Positions 12,175 through 22,760 of a DNA stretch of 64,000 bases are shown in pieces. The notes beneath the pieces were generated by a model. That model did no database searches. It was not told where the DNA came from and saw nothing but the letters and a program-made list of their open reading frames with translations. This DNA is from Rapana venosa (taxonomy: Eukaryota > Mollusca > Gastropoda > Neogastropoda > Muricidae): positions 9,655,439-9,719,438 of the forward strand of contig CM054135.1 of assembly GCA_028751875.1 (NCBI GenBank), written 5' to 3'. The position numbers and the translations under genes are program-made. Each line of letters begins with the position of its first letter. The stretch's first letter is position 1.

Positions 12175-12215
<41 letters not shown>

Positions 12216-12230
12216 AAGACCCCACCCAAA

Positions 12231-12270
<40 letters not shown>
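12140..12270 (+). repeat. (CT)n and (AC)n in duplicated copy 2
   Basis: CT run at 12150-12213, then AC run at 12237-12268. Confidence 0.92.
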
Positions 12271-12272
<2 letters not shown>

Positions 12273-12429
12273 AGATCCACCCGCCCACCCACCATACCCC
12301 ACAACTGAGAGGGGGAATGGGAGAGAGGAAGAGGGTATGTTTGGCTTGTGTTATCTAGTGATTCATTGTGCTTTATTATGTTGATATACTATATTCTATT
12401 GATATATAATACTATCTAAATTCAGTTTT

Positions 12430-12640
12430 CATACTACATTACACTGCACAGTTTGCACTGCCCTTTCTTCTGCACTGTGCTGTGCTGTGCCCTGCTGTGC
12501 TATGCTGCACTATGCTGTGCTGTGTTGTGCCATGCATGCAGTGCTGTACTTCAATGCTCTGCTCTGCACTACACTACAGTCTTGTGAAGCATTTCCGCTG
12601 TGTAGTGTTATACTATAATACTCTATTGCAATACAATGCA
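12430..12640 (+). repeat. Degenerate pentanucleotide array (TGCTG-like)
   Basis: TGCACTGTGCTGTGCTGTGC and similar five-base steps continue for about 200 bp with much variation. Similar arrays of 5-bp steps occur at 1-55, 45604-45646 and 50941-51021. Confidence 0.6.
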
Positions 12641-12813
12641 CAAAATCGACAATTTAATCCACTGTCAAAACCACAACAAAATATCCACACACAGAAGGAA
12701 AAACTAACTCAGGAAGTAATTTATCTTTGAACAATAAGAGTGGAATGATCACTAAAACACGTTCAGGACTCCATAACAGCATAAGGCTCACAAGGGGGTA
12801 TGCACATGTCCAC

Positions 12814-12815
<2 letters not shown>

Positions 12816-12852
<37 letters not shown>

Positions 12853-12853
12853 G
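12816..12853 (+). repeat. (ACAG)n tetranucleotide array
   Basis: About nine ACAG units just before a family C copy. Confidence 0.94.
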
Positions 12854-12856
12854 CGC

Positions 12857-13185
12857 TCCAGCAGAAACTTCTTTTTCTTTGATGAATGCTCAGACAGCAA
12901 CTGCTGTTATTTGTCACATGAGTGAAAATGTGTTGCGCTGCCATTAACTTAAGCGCTTAGCAAATCAGACCCAGCACATCCGACTATGGCATGGGAGAGA
13001 ATGGCTACTTTACAAGTCTCTGGGGGAAGGAAGGAGAATGGACCAAGAAGGCAGAAAATATGACAAGAAGGGAAGGGGTAAAAAAGAGGGAATTTGTAGT
13101 GCCCACAGAATTTTCAGAAGGTGGAAATTTATGCTATTTATACTGACAGACCCCCGCCATCATCCTCATGGGGGTAAGCGGAAAC
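12857..13185 (+). repeat. Family C repeat, copy 1
   Basis: This is an interspersed unit of about 330 bp. Its conserved words are CAGACAGCAACT, AAAATGTGTTGCGCTGCC, CCCAGCACATCCGACT, GGAGAATGGACCAAGAAGGC and CAGAAGGTGG, ending near a C-run/ATGGGGG palindrome. It has no tRNA boxes and no coding frame. It stands beside an (ACAG)n tract. Confidence 0.75.
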
Positions 13186-13405
13186 TATTTCAAAATTTAG
13201 AAAGCAAAAGATCACAGGTTCAATTCTCATCTGAACCTGGCCAAATATTTAATGTTAGTGTTACTTAGCCTGTCAGATGAAACTATACTCTGAGATCCAG
13301 TGTGCAACATACTGAATAAATTTGGATCATGTCAAAGAACCCACAGCAACAAGACACCTGGCTGCCCATAATCAAATTCTTAAGATGTCACTATCCATTG
13401 CAGTG
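13186..13405 (+). mobile_element. tRNA-derived SINE, second subtype, directly after a family C copy
   Basis: It has GATCACAGGTTCAATTCTCA (B-box-like), AGATCCAGTGTGCAACATAC and CAAAGAACCCACAGCAACAA. It is a divergent copy. Confidence 0.55.
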
Positions 13406-13716
13406 ATGAAAACAGTGATCCCAAAAACATCACAGTGATGAGAAATATACAGCAAAAACAATCACAACCTTTCCCCACTTCACAGACCTATACTTGCGCG
13501 TGCGTGTGTGTGTGCATGCATATGTGTGAGAACATGCATGCATGCGTGCGTGTGTGTGTGTGCGCGCATGTGTGGGTCTTGCTCTCTCATCTGTATTGCT
13601 AGTAAAGATGTGAACTATATCAGACAATTTTCTTCCTTGATCATCTGAGCTCAAGTGGATCTCGTTACAATACAATGATCACAATATAATTTCTACAGGC
13701 TTTTTCCTCCTCCACA

Positions 13717-13767
<51 letters not shown>

Positions 13768-13787
13768 TCTCTCTCTCTCTCTCTCCC

Positions 13788-13852
<65 letters not shown>

Positions 13853-13853
13853 A
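13717..13853 (+). repeat. (CT)n microsatellite
   Basis: About 135 bp of CT with few interruptions. Confidence 0.95.
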
Positions 13854-13939
13854 AAATGAAATAAATCAAACAAAATAAACACATAACTTCTCAATCTCAG
13901 TGAAAGTATCAATTTGCCTGACAGGTGATTGGTCACTTT

Positions 13940-14333
13940 CCTCAGCTTATATAAATGAAAAACATAGTCACTTCCAGTCTATCTCAGACATACTTACTTT
14001 ACTTCTTACAACAACATTTTAAAATTGATAAATTTAAAAAAACTTGATTGATTTTTTTTTTTATCATCAGCAACTATTACCATCATCACCATTATATTCA
14101 TCATCAACATCAAAATAAGATGACCCTCAAAATAAATGACAAGAACAAAAGCCCTCATCAAGCTTATATATGTCTCCCTACCCCCCCCCCCCCCCCCCCC
14201 TCTTTTTTTCTTTGAGGGGGGGAGGGGGCTTGCTTTTTGGGGATAACAGATATGATATTAAGAGTCGACAAAGTCACCTCAACTAGCAAGGAAAAAAGGC
14301 CATACTACTCATACGAGTAATATCACACAAACA

Positions 14334-14367
<34 letters not shown>

Positions 14368-16900
14368 GAAGGGGGAATTTTTTTTTTTAACTTCCCCATA
14401 AAAAATTCCACCCACTCAGAGCTGTTAAGCATACATATCAAATGTTGGCCTTTTTTTCCCTTTTTAGGGTTTTTAAAAAAAAAAAAAAGATTCAGACTAT
14501 TTTTACACCACCAAAATAAGTCTAAATTTTTGTTAGATACCACTCTGCAAAATGACAGTACATAACACTCATTGCCACTAAAAACAAAAAAAAAACAACC
14601 CCCCACCCCAAAAAATTGCAACTGGTACCATGCGGTAAAAAGAAACCAGGCACTGTCCACAAAAGTATTACCTGAACAAATAATGAATGCCCCCCCCCTA
14701 GGGCTTATGCACGTTCATGCTCTGATAAACACCTACAGAGACTCAATTCACATGAGATGAATAATCCCTTTGGGGGTCAAAGCTTCAGTGTCCCAGCTTA
14801 GTGCTAAAAGTAAAACATTACCTAGTAAAGGCGCCCTCCAACATGCACTTTGGAAAAATGAAAAATAACAGTAGACTTCACTATCCAAACCAGACTGGAA
14901 ATTCAGCATGGCCAAGGAACACAGAAGAAGAAGAAGAAGAAGAAGAAGAAGAAGAAGAAGAAGACGAAGAAGAAGAAGAAGAAAATTAACTCTTTTTTTT
15001 CATCCTGGGATCAAAATAATGTTCAAGGAAATAAATAGCTGATGCAAATGAAACAATGCCTGTAAGTTATATATTACTCAAATTTAAACTGCTGATGAAT
15101 AATTTCCTGCTTTTCAGGTTTTGTCATATGACATTATGATTTATATCCTGAACAAAAATGTCAAAAACTACATTCCTAAATAATGTCTCGGTTTGCTTTC
15201 CACAAATGTTTAAATTTTTATCTTCCCATTCTATATTTTCTTATTTTTTAAAAATCTATTCTACGCATGTCATATGATCATCTACTATTGTTTTAACTTT
15301 TATATACCCCCTCTCTTCACTAAATGAGAGAATAAAAATAAAAGTTTATTTCACATGACCACCCCAATAGTTTTAGTTTACTATCTCAGAGTCTGCAACA
15401 CCTGTCTGTGTTTGTAACTCTATACATATATAACCATGACAGTGACTTCAATTCCAATTTGAATCAATGGAAATTTATGCCAACCTGGAAACATTCAGCA
15501 TTTTCAAGTTAGCGGTCATGTTTTTGGTAAAATTTCAACCACTGACAAATGTCTTTTGAAAATTATGCGAGGCAGTTAGTGTTTTAAAACTTTCATTGAG
15601 CTTTACTTTTAGGCAGCTAATCACTCATTATGTGCCAGAGGAGACAGATAGCAAAATTTACAAAACTGCAAACACATTGGGACTAGATGTAAAAAAGCAC
15701 ACAAGTATTTATTCCACTATTCTCGAAATAAAAGAATAAATAATATAATTAACTAAAATAAATAAAAGCAGAATCATATGAAAAATAGTACTTACAGTGA
15801 CCAATTACATTTTTCATAATTATTCACTACTCAAATCAAAACATGATGTACAAATTCTACATTTTCTCTGTTATCCTTTATTTCTGTGCTGATAATGCAT
15901 GTGTGCATACAGATATGTACGAGTTCAAATCTAAACAAGAACAATTATGACTACAACTACGAGTATGATGCTATGCGCTTTTTTCTGGGTTATTTCATGC
16001 ATGGCAGACAATATGTCAATGATTCTATCTGAAAAGTTAAATGGTTACAACTTTCTAGGTACTTTGAAAAGAAACACACACACTCTCACACAGTGACACA
16101 CACACACATACACGCACATGCATGCACCCACTCACCCACCCATACATGTACACAGTCACACACACACACACACACACACAGACAGTGAGGCACTCTCTCT
16201 CTCATGAAAACTGTACTCTCTGAAATGAAGCTCTGTATCAGTGAACTTTATATCATAAATGAATAATACTAAAAGTAAAATAGCACATAGATTCCTACCA
16301 TATTTTGGGGGGAAAACATAAATTATTTATATAAACTCTGTCTTGATGGACTGGATAATATTATACTAAGCATAGGCTAAGTATAGGGGACACACCAGCC
16401 AAAACCTCTACCAGAACAGTAAGATTTGAAGAAAATAACGAAGCTGAAATACCATGATGATATTATTATTGATGGTTTGGCTGTGTAACTTGGTCTAAAC
16501 TTAAAGAAATTGGTGAATATGTAGAATAACTGCACACACACACATGTACGCACGCACCCACGCACACACACACACACACACGCGCAGATCTGATGCAGGG
16601 ATCTGAAAAACATCTTACCTACCTTCTCCGAAACTTTCAGCAAGTTCTAAAAGACATTCCATTAATAATGAAAGAAATTGTATATCTCCTATTTTCAGAC
16701 TCCTCTAATATAAGGATAGCTTAAGTTATATGAATTTGAAAGTTAATATTTTTGCTGTTTGATGTTTTTGTGGCTGGGGGGGTTTTTTGTTGTTTTTTGT
16801 TGTTGGTGGTGGTGGTGGGGGTTTTTTGGGGGGGTCAGAATTCTTGTTTATGCTTTTTTCAAAATAGTTGTTTATTGTGAGTGATTAGTTATGTGCATAT
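13940..16900. other. Mostly unique AT-rich DNA
   Basis: It contains poly-C at 14181-14200, AC tracts at 14337-14365, 16076-16180 and 16530-16580, and a GT/GGT-rich piece at 16775-16835. No exon could be supported; if the gene at 18886 is real, this is its first intron. Confidence 0.45.
14924..14983 (+). repeat. (GAA)n trinucleotide array
   Basis: About twenty GAA units with one GAC variant. Confidence 0.93.
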
Positions 16901-16907
16901 CCCTCCC

Positions 16908-16911
16908 CCCT

Positions 16912-16943
<32 letters not shown>

Positions 16944-16958
16944 ACGCACTCACACTAG

Positions 16959-16994
<36 letters not shown>

Positions 16995-17104
16995 GCACGC
17001 GCTCACACACAACACACACAACACACACACACACACACATCACACACACACACCATTCCATCTGATATCACTATTTAGTGGAAGGACTTTAAACTGAAGA
17101 ACTA

Positions 17105-17163
<59 letters not shown>
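16908..17163 (+). repeat. (AC)n arrays
   Basis: Interrupted AC tract to 17053, then a pure AC run at 17107-17163. Confidence 0.94.
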
Positions 17164-17168
<5 letters not shown>

Positions 17169-17300
17169 TCCAGCAGTAAAACAAATAGAAAAAGAAATTC
17201 TTTTGTTCCAGTAGTCATTCGAATTCTAAATTAAAAACAGCACTGACCAAACAGTTTTACATTCTCTGATATAATATATATATACTTCCCTCATTGTCAA

Positions 17301-17309
17301 GTGTGTGTG

Positions 17310-17357
<48 letters not shown>
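17301..17357 (+). repeat. (GT)n microsatellite
   Basis: GT run, in opposite strand sense to the AC run 140 bp to the left; the two can pair as an inverted repeat. Confidence 0.94.
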
Positions 17358-17359
<2 letters not shown>

Positions 17360-17627
17360 TCATAAAATAAGTACTCCTGTATCTTACTTTTGCCGTTTTG
17401 GCTTAAACGATTTTTAAATTGTGTGTGTATGTTTAAGTTTATGTCTTTACTAGTCATGGTCATTGTGGTGCACGCATGTGTGTGTGTGTGTGTTTACTTG
17501 TCAATAGTCTTTATAAAATTGTGTTCATATATTGATTGGTGTGTGTATGGGTGTACGCATGTATATATATATATGTCTTTTCCAATCAGTGGTTTTTACA
17601 ACATTGTATTCCTACATTGGTGTGTGG

Positions 17628-17629
<2 letters not shown>

Positions 17630-17694
<65 letters not shown>

Positions 17695-17705
17695 GTGTGT
17701 GTGCC
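17630..17705 (+). repeat. (GT)n microsatellite
   Basis: Thirty or more GT units. Confidence 0.95.
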
Positions 17706-17827
17706 TGGGTTTGTGTGTGTGATCATTTTTTAGGCTATCTTGGAATGTTTATAACAATTTGAAATGTATTTTTCTTGAGTCTTTTGAAATAATTATAGGT
17801 ATCAATGTGCCTGCCACTGTGTCAGTA

Positions 17828-17880
17828 TTGTAATTGCCCTTTATGGGATGATTAAAGTGTTTTTGACTTGACTTGACTTG
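17828..17880 (+). mobile_element. 3' tail of a retroelement ending in TTGAC repeats (copy 1)
   Basis: TAATTGCCCTTTATGGGATG continues with ATTAAAGTGTTTTTGACTTGACTTGACTTG. The same end occurs at 26275-26318, so this is a shared 3' terminus with a pentanucleotide tail. The family is not identified. Confidence 0.6.
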
Positions 17881-18839
17881 AGAACTTAAGTCTAAACAGG
17901 CTGGTCATGGTATGGAAATCAGTGCACAAAAATCAGAAAAGTTTACCAGTGAGTGCATGAGATTGGGCATCAGACTGATTGGAGTCACAAACTCACATGT
18001 ATTGTTGTGGTACATCTGACAGGGTCAATTTTCTTGTTGTCTACAGCCTTACAGCCTAATATTGTAATTATGATGTGTTATCAAACTTTTCCCTTGTTCA
18101 ATAAAGTACATTTCCATTACTTTGGACACATCCAGTCAAAAATGTCTAGTTTGCCTGTTGATTGTACATGAAGGTTTGATCACGGCAAACAAAACAAACG
18201 AAATATCAAAAGCAATAGCAAGTAGGCCAATACTGTAATAAGAAAATGCAGACATTGCACATTGTCTAACGCACATGGCAGAGCATCAAATACACCTGAG
18301 TGCATGCAGTCATGGCAATTAAACGCCAAAGGTTGTTTTTTTTAAATAATCATTATTTGTGAATAATCAACATCACCAATTTTGATGACTTGAGATTAGT
18401 GAACAGTTGTGTGTGACGTTATTAAAGTAGTCGTGAGTGAATGGGGATAGGACGAGAACACTGAGAAAACGAAAAGATCACGCCCTTTGCTCGAATCATT
18501 TTACTTAGGTATTCTATGATAACAACAATGAATTACTTTACAGGAAGATACCTGACGGAGTAAAGAAACAGACAATAAGAAGAATCGCAAACTGGGATGT
18601 GATCTGACGAGGCCAATTTGCAAACAAACAGATCCGGCCTTACATGCTAGGCCTACACACTAGACAGTGACTGTCACAATCAGGAATCGGCGACGGCACT
18701 CCTGTGTCTTCTGCAACGACTAAATACTTAAAATCTCGAATAAAATCAAAAGTACCATGCACTGTGGCATGCCAGATTTGTGCTGGATACTAGAATAATT
18801 GCACAGCACATATTTATAATTCTGTCAGACAGTACATAC

Positions 18840-18886
18840 CTCAAACAAACGCGGAAATCATCTTTCCGTCTTCTGCCGTCGGCCAT
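18840..18886 (-). CDS. Candidate first coding exon of an unidentified gene
   Basis: The minus strand reads ATG then ADGRRRKDDFRVCL plus two bases (phase 2), ending at a strong donor GAG|GTATGT. The 5' side looks like a promoter, with a CRE and a YY1-like AAAATGGCG. The upstream ATG at 18902 opens a frame that stops (MASYLHGRRQKTER) before the donor, so it is either a YY1 site or an upstream ORF. I do not recognise the protein. The next exon should start with one base that completes an Arg codon; the candidate at 11546-11600 does. Confidence 0.45.
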
Positions 18887-18990
18887 GTAAATAAGACGCC
18901 ATTTTGTCGAACCCCGGATGAGAAAGCAGAAATGACGTCACAGAAGAGCGAAAAGCAAAGTGTACCCAGCGTAAAAGAAGTGTAACACCA
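18887..18990 (-). promoter_or_regulatory. Probable promoter / 5' UTR of the unidentified minus-strand gene
   Basis: This stretch contains the palindromic cAMP-response element TGACGTCA at 18933-18940 and, on the minus strand, AAAATGGCGTC around 18902, a good YY1-type start-site motif. CG dinucleotides are frequent here and rare in the neighbouring AT-rich DNA. No TATA box is visible. The direction is set by the first-exon donor on the minus strand. Confidence 0.5.
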
Positions 18991-19168
18991 AACAACGCGC
19001 ATTTTAAAGTTTTCTACAGAACATGTTCCTTTGTCGAACTTGGCCCATCTTTAGCTACTTCACAAACATAAGACTTACGCCTCAAAATGTTGCTGAAAAG
19101 ACTTCGAGATTGAGTTAGCTTAGTGGCAAGTGTCATTGATCCTGTTGAAGATCATGTTTCTAACGTAA

Positions 19169-19196
19169 ACACACACGCGCGCGCACGTATTTGCGC

Positions 19197-19227
<31 letters not shown>

Positions 19228-19350
19228 TGTGGTGTGTGTGTGTGTGTTGTGAGTGGTGTGTGTGTTGTGAGTGGTGTGTGTGTTGTGAGTGGTGTGTGTG
19301 TGTTGTGAGTGGTGTGTGTTGTGAGTGGTGTGTGTGTGTGTGTGTGTGTA
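19169..19350 (+). repeat. (CG)n/(GT)n tract and 18-bp minisatellite
   Basis: CGCGCGCGCACG, then a run of GC steps at 19194-19211 passing into (GT)n, then about five units of TGTTGTGAGTGGTGTGTG. It lies about 280 bp upstream of the candidate promoter. Confidence 0.85.
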
Positions 19351-19496
19351 CTGGACTAGAATGGGAATGGATGATTGTGTAAACAAGCTTTCACGCGTTT
19401 ATGTATGTCCATCTGCCTATGTGTATACATGTATATGAAGGGGGGAGGGGTCAGTGTGGGCGTGTCTCTCTTCTCTTCGTTCCCTTCTCAAGCTTG

Positions 19497-19842
19497 TTTT
19501 TTTTTTTTTTTTTTTATATCGAGGATAATGGAATAAGCACTTATGTGCTTTTTTACATCCAATCCCCGTGTGTGTGCGGTTTTGTCAATTCTGTCATCTG
19601 TTCCCACCAGCACACACAATGGCCTACTCTTGCGAAAAGCGGGAGAGGATTTAACTTGTGCGCAAGATGTTCTGCGTGCGTTCGCACACGGGGCCTCGGT
19701 TTATAGTCTCATCCGAAGGACTTTTGGGGAGAGAGGAGTCTGCACTGATGTTAGCTCCAGGGGAAAATATCCCCTTGAACAGGAATCGAACTTGGGCCGT
19801 CAGATTGCGAGCGCAATGTTCTAACCACTAGGCTATATCCCC
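19497..19842 (-). mobile_element. SINE family A (tRNA-derived), near full length
   Basis: Reading the minus strand, the copy starts GGGGATATAGCCTAGTGGTT (tRNA A box). It has a B-box-like GTTCGATTCC, passes through GACTATAAACCGAGGCCCCG, and ends with GATATA and an A tail (poly-T on the plus strand). This is the best copy for defining the family. Confidence 0.85.
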
Positions 19843-19849
19843 TTACTCA

Positions 19850-20135
19850 AGAGGGATGTGTGGCGCCTGGTCTTCTCCTGTGCTATAGGGCCTAACTCAG
19901 CAAGAGGTCTGTCCACTGGTCTCAGCCGATACATTCCGACTTCAGAGAAAGTCTTTTTCTGTTTGTACAAGATGCACGCTGGGTATGATCAGGTTTCCGT
20001 AACCCACCAGACCCAGACATGAATTCCTGGATCTTGAAAATGCAGTATTTGATCTTCTGCGTGTGTATGTATACAAGAAGAAAATTAAGGCACTGCCAGG
20101 TCTGCACTTTAAAGTTGACCTTGGAGAAAGTTGGG
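19850..20135 (+). repeat. Family D repeat, 3' part
   Basis: GATGCACGCTGGGTATGATC, CAGACATGAATTCCTGGATC, TTTGATCTTCTGCGTGTGTA and AAGGCACTGCCAGGTCTGCA match the 5513-5785 copy. Confidence 0.7.
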
Positions 20136-20154
20136 TTGTTGTTTTTTTTAAAGG

Positions 20155-20280
20155 GAATAGAAATCTTCAACCTTAATTAAGCAGACGCTATTGTTGCTGA
20201 GATTCGAACCCATGGCTTCAGGGACCCACAGAATAGTTTTAACCACTCGGCTACCCCCCCCCCCCCCCCCCCCCCCCCCA
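20155..20280 (-). mobile_element. tRNA-related SINE head with poly-C expansion
   Basis: The minus strand has GTAGCCGAGTGGTTAAAACT (A box) and GGGTTCGAATCTCAGCAAC (B box), a clear tRNA-like module. Its 5' G run has expanded to a 26-base poly-C on the plus strand at 20254-20279. Confidence 0.65.
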
Positions 20281-20420
20281 GCTGCTCCAGGAGTTGTGGA
20301 GGCTCCACATTTATTTTTGGGTTTTGTTGTTGTTATTGTTTTGTTCGGCACGGTAGGTGGGTTGAATTTAACCTGATGGAACTCCAAATGCATGCTAGGT
20401 ATGTCGGTGTCATTCATCCC

Positions 20421-20680
20421 TTCTTCTTCTTTTATTTTGAAGATAACAGAATAAGTTCTCGTGTGTTTTTTTTTTACATCCAGTCCCCGTGTGTATGTAG
20501 TTTTGTCAATTTTGTTATCCGTTTTCACCGGCACACCATGGCCTACTCTTCCGAAAAGCGGAACAGGTTTTAACGCGTGGGCAAGATGTTTTGCGTGCGT
20601 TCTTCACACGCGGGACCTCGGTTCATAGTCGCTTCCGAAGGACTTTTAAGGGGAGTGGAGTCGGCACTGATCTCTGGAAC
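20421..20680 (-). mobile_element. SINE family A, truncated at the tRNA end
   Basis: It has the tail, TGGATGTAAAAAAAAACACA, GAGTAGGCCATGGTG and the central region, but lacks the tRNA head. A (GT)n tract follows. Confidence 0.8.
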
Positions 20681-20800
20681 TTCCAGCCACGTGTTGCCTA
20701 CCCTTCTACAAAAGACAGACAGCACTGTGTGTGTGTGTGTGTGTGTGTGTGTGCTCTCTACTTTTACTGACCTGTACTGTCCGTAAAAAGGTAAGGGATA

Positions 20801-21084
20801 GGGGACGGGATAGCTCAGTGGTCGGAGCACTCGCTTTCCCCTAGCCAAGTTAAGCAGCGTCGAGCGTGGTTACCAGTTGGATGGGTGACCGTTTGCGCGC
20901 CTTGGCTTCAGTACAGTTCCCCCAGCTGTAAATGGGTACCTGCCCTCCTTAGGGTCAGGGAAGGTAAAGTAGCGAGGGAGAGGAGATGGGCGCCGCCCTC
21001 AATATGCTGGCCCTAGAGAAGTGAGGTCTCTGACGCCTCGCTCCCCTACGACCTTATAGGTTATGGGACTCCTTTACCTTTTCA
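20801..21084 (+). mobile_element. SINE family B, best-preserved copy (tRNA/5S rRNA chimera)
   Basis: At 20811-20829 TAGCTCAGTGGTCGGAGCA is an almost perfect tRNA A box. At 20847-20891 AAGTTAAGCAGCGTCGAGCG, TGGTTA and TTGGATGGGTGACCG match the internal promoter region (box A, intermediate element, box C) of 5S rRNA. The body carries AAATGGGTACCTGCCC and GGGCGCCGCCCTCAATATGC and ends ATGGGACTCCTTTACC. Both head modules are polymerase III promoters. Confidence 0.87.
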
Positions 21085-21256
21085 CTGTCCATAACTGACT
21101 TGGCTGACAGACAAGCATTTAATCCTACAGGAACAAGTTGAATATTGTATTGCATTGTAGTGTATGCTACTTTCAGTCCAGCAGATTTCTCTGCATGAAG
21201 TACGTGCTGATCTCCATTAGGAGAGCATAATTATTATCGATGCAAGAGAGTGCCAC

Positions 21257-21600
21257 CTTTCTTCTTATTCTGCTTCTTCAAACACTCTCGACAGCAACTA
21301 TTGTTGTTCTGTCAAATCAGCGAAAATGCGTTGCGCTGCCGTTAAGCGCCTAACACAGTTAGGCCCAGCACATCCGACTCCGACATAGGAGAGAATTGTT
21401 ATTTTTTAAAATCTTTCTGGAAAGGAAAAAAAGGCAGGAGAATGGACCAAGAAGGCAGAAAGTAAAGAAGGGGGTGACAGGAAGAAAAGGAACAAGGCAG
21501 AAAGACAGAGAGCGATAGAAAAGAGGGAATTCCAAACACAGAATTTCCAGAAGGTGGGTATACTATTTATACTGAGAATTCAGGGCCAGCGAAAAGCAGA
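21257..21600 (+). repeat. Family C repeat, copy 2
   Basis: It shares TTCTTATTCTGCTTCTTCAA, AAAATGCGTTGCGCTGCC, GGCCCAGCACATCCGACT and GAGAATGGACCAAGAAGGCA. The end is diverged, without the G/C palindrome. Confidence 0.75.
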
Positions 21601-21697
21601 ACAAATGGAGATGGAGGATCAGGTGGGTGTCTTTGGGTGCGGTGGATAACGCCGAACTCGGTGATGCCCACAGATGAGATGACTTGACTTACTTGAC

Positions 21698-21844
21698 TTA
21701 TGCCTCTGGATTCCCTGAGGAACATAGGGCCGCAACAACACCCCTCCAACGAACTCGGCTCTGGAAGATCCTCCTCAGCTCGGCCCATGTCATTCCAGGC
21801 TGCCTTCGTCTCTGCGTCAACGCTTCTGCGCCAGGTCTGTTTGA
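21698..21844 (-). mobile_element. 3' end of a non-LTR retrotransposon ORF (LINE remnant)
   Basis: Minus-strand translation gives QTWRRSVDAETKAAW, then after a frame change RVRWRGVVAALCSSGNPEA-stop. This is the typical C-terminal tail of LINE reverse transcriptases (TWRRxVExE...W..LV.ALC). An AAGTC-type simple tail follows at about 21681-21697. The element is strongly 5'-truncated. Confidence 0.75.
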
Positions 21845-21849
21845 GATGA

Positions 21850-22070
21850 GACGAGAGGGCGAGATAGCCTAGTGGTTATAGCATTCATCTTGTGATCTGA
21901 CGGCCTAGGTTAGAGCCACCATGAAGCACCCATTTGAGGGGATTTTTTTCCCTCCAGGAGTTAACAACATCACAACCCACTCCACTCTCCGGTAAGTCTC
22001 CTTCCGATGATAGCTTTTCCGAAGACTTAGCCAATTCGTGTTGGTGGGAACAAATGACAAAACAATGTTA
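21850..22070 (+). mobile_element. SINE family A, plus orientation, 3'-truncated
   Basis: GAGATAGCCTAGTGGTTATA (A box) is followed by the CCCATTTGAGGGGATTTTTT segment and GTGGGAACAAATGACAAAAC. Internal deletions remove part of the middle. Confidence 0.75.
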
Positions 22071-22130
22071 AAAGGACACCTGTGTGTATGCGTTTTTTCA
22101 AATTTTTGTAAAACTTTTCTATCAGCATGA

Positions 22131-22352
22131 AATGACCTGTTCTTCCAAAAAGTGAAACAGGTTTCCAAGGGTGCCCAAGCTGTTTTGCGTACATGACACA
22201 TCGGGCTTCGGTTTATAGTCTCATCAGAAGAACTTTGACATTCAGTTCGATTTTCTCCTCAACCTGGGAATAAAGGTCAAGGCTGGGAATCGAACCCAGA
22301 ACCTGCTATTTACTTGTTAGTCAGGCGAATGTCCTAACAATCATGCCACCTA
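22131..22352 (-). mobile_element. SINE related to family A, minus orientation, divergent head
   Basis: It has CGGTTTATAGTCTCATCAGA and the central part, but the tRNA head differs: AGGTGGCATGATTGTTAGGA with GGGTTCGATTCCCAGCC. The same subtype occurs at 57355-57620 and 43052-43330. It stands tail to tail with the copy at 21850-22070. Confidence 0.72.
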
Positions 22353-22379
22353 CCTTCTTGGGTTGATACCGTGCTCTCT

Positions 22380-22655
22380 CTTTCTTCTCTGTGGGGAGTT
22401 ATTAGGACACAACACTACATGGAATTTTTCAGGTTGTGTCTCTTGGGCAAGTTGAACCTGGCAGAGTGCATGGTTCTTCTGGAACAAGATGCATGCTGAA
22501 TATGTTCCTGTAATCCACCGTGTGCTGACATGAATTACTGGATCTTTATCGTGCATATTTGATCTACTACTGTATACATATAATATACACCACACACAGG
22601 GAAGGAAAGTAGTGCCAGATCTGCACTGAAAGGTAACTTAAGAAACTGTAAAAGT
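22380..22655 (+). repeat. Family D repeat
   Basis: It has CTTGGGCAAGTTGAACCTGG, AGATGCATGCTGAATATGTT, GCTGACATGAATTACTGGAT and GTGCCAGATCTGCACTGAAA, then the (GT)n(GA)n block. Confidence 0.7.
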
Positions 22656-22657
22656 CC

Positions 22658-22658
22658 C

Positions 22659-22734
<76 letters not shown>

Positions 22735-22760
22735 GAGAGAGAAGAGAGAGAGAGAGAGCA
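22658..22760 (+). repeat. (GT)n followed by (GA)n
   Basis: GT at 22658-22691 and GA at 22697-22760. Confidence 0.94.

Larger units (their letters stand above)
11503..12310 (+). repeat. Duplicated segment, copy 2
   Basis: This copy looks depleted in purines relative to copy 1 and contains extra C/T runs. It includes the coiled-coil exon candidate at 11546-11600 in a more open form than copy 1. Confidence 0.75.

Noticed and set aside
16623..16646. Possible 24-nt minus-strand microexon (LLKVSEK) between TTTTAG and AAG|GTAGGT
   Set aside because: It does not fit the phase of the exon at 18840-18886 (a stop results), and it is too short to support alone.
20811..20891. Functional tRNA or 5S rRNA gene
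   Set aside because: Neither module is complete and there is no proper fold or terminator. The same sequence recurs with a common body, so it is a SINE.
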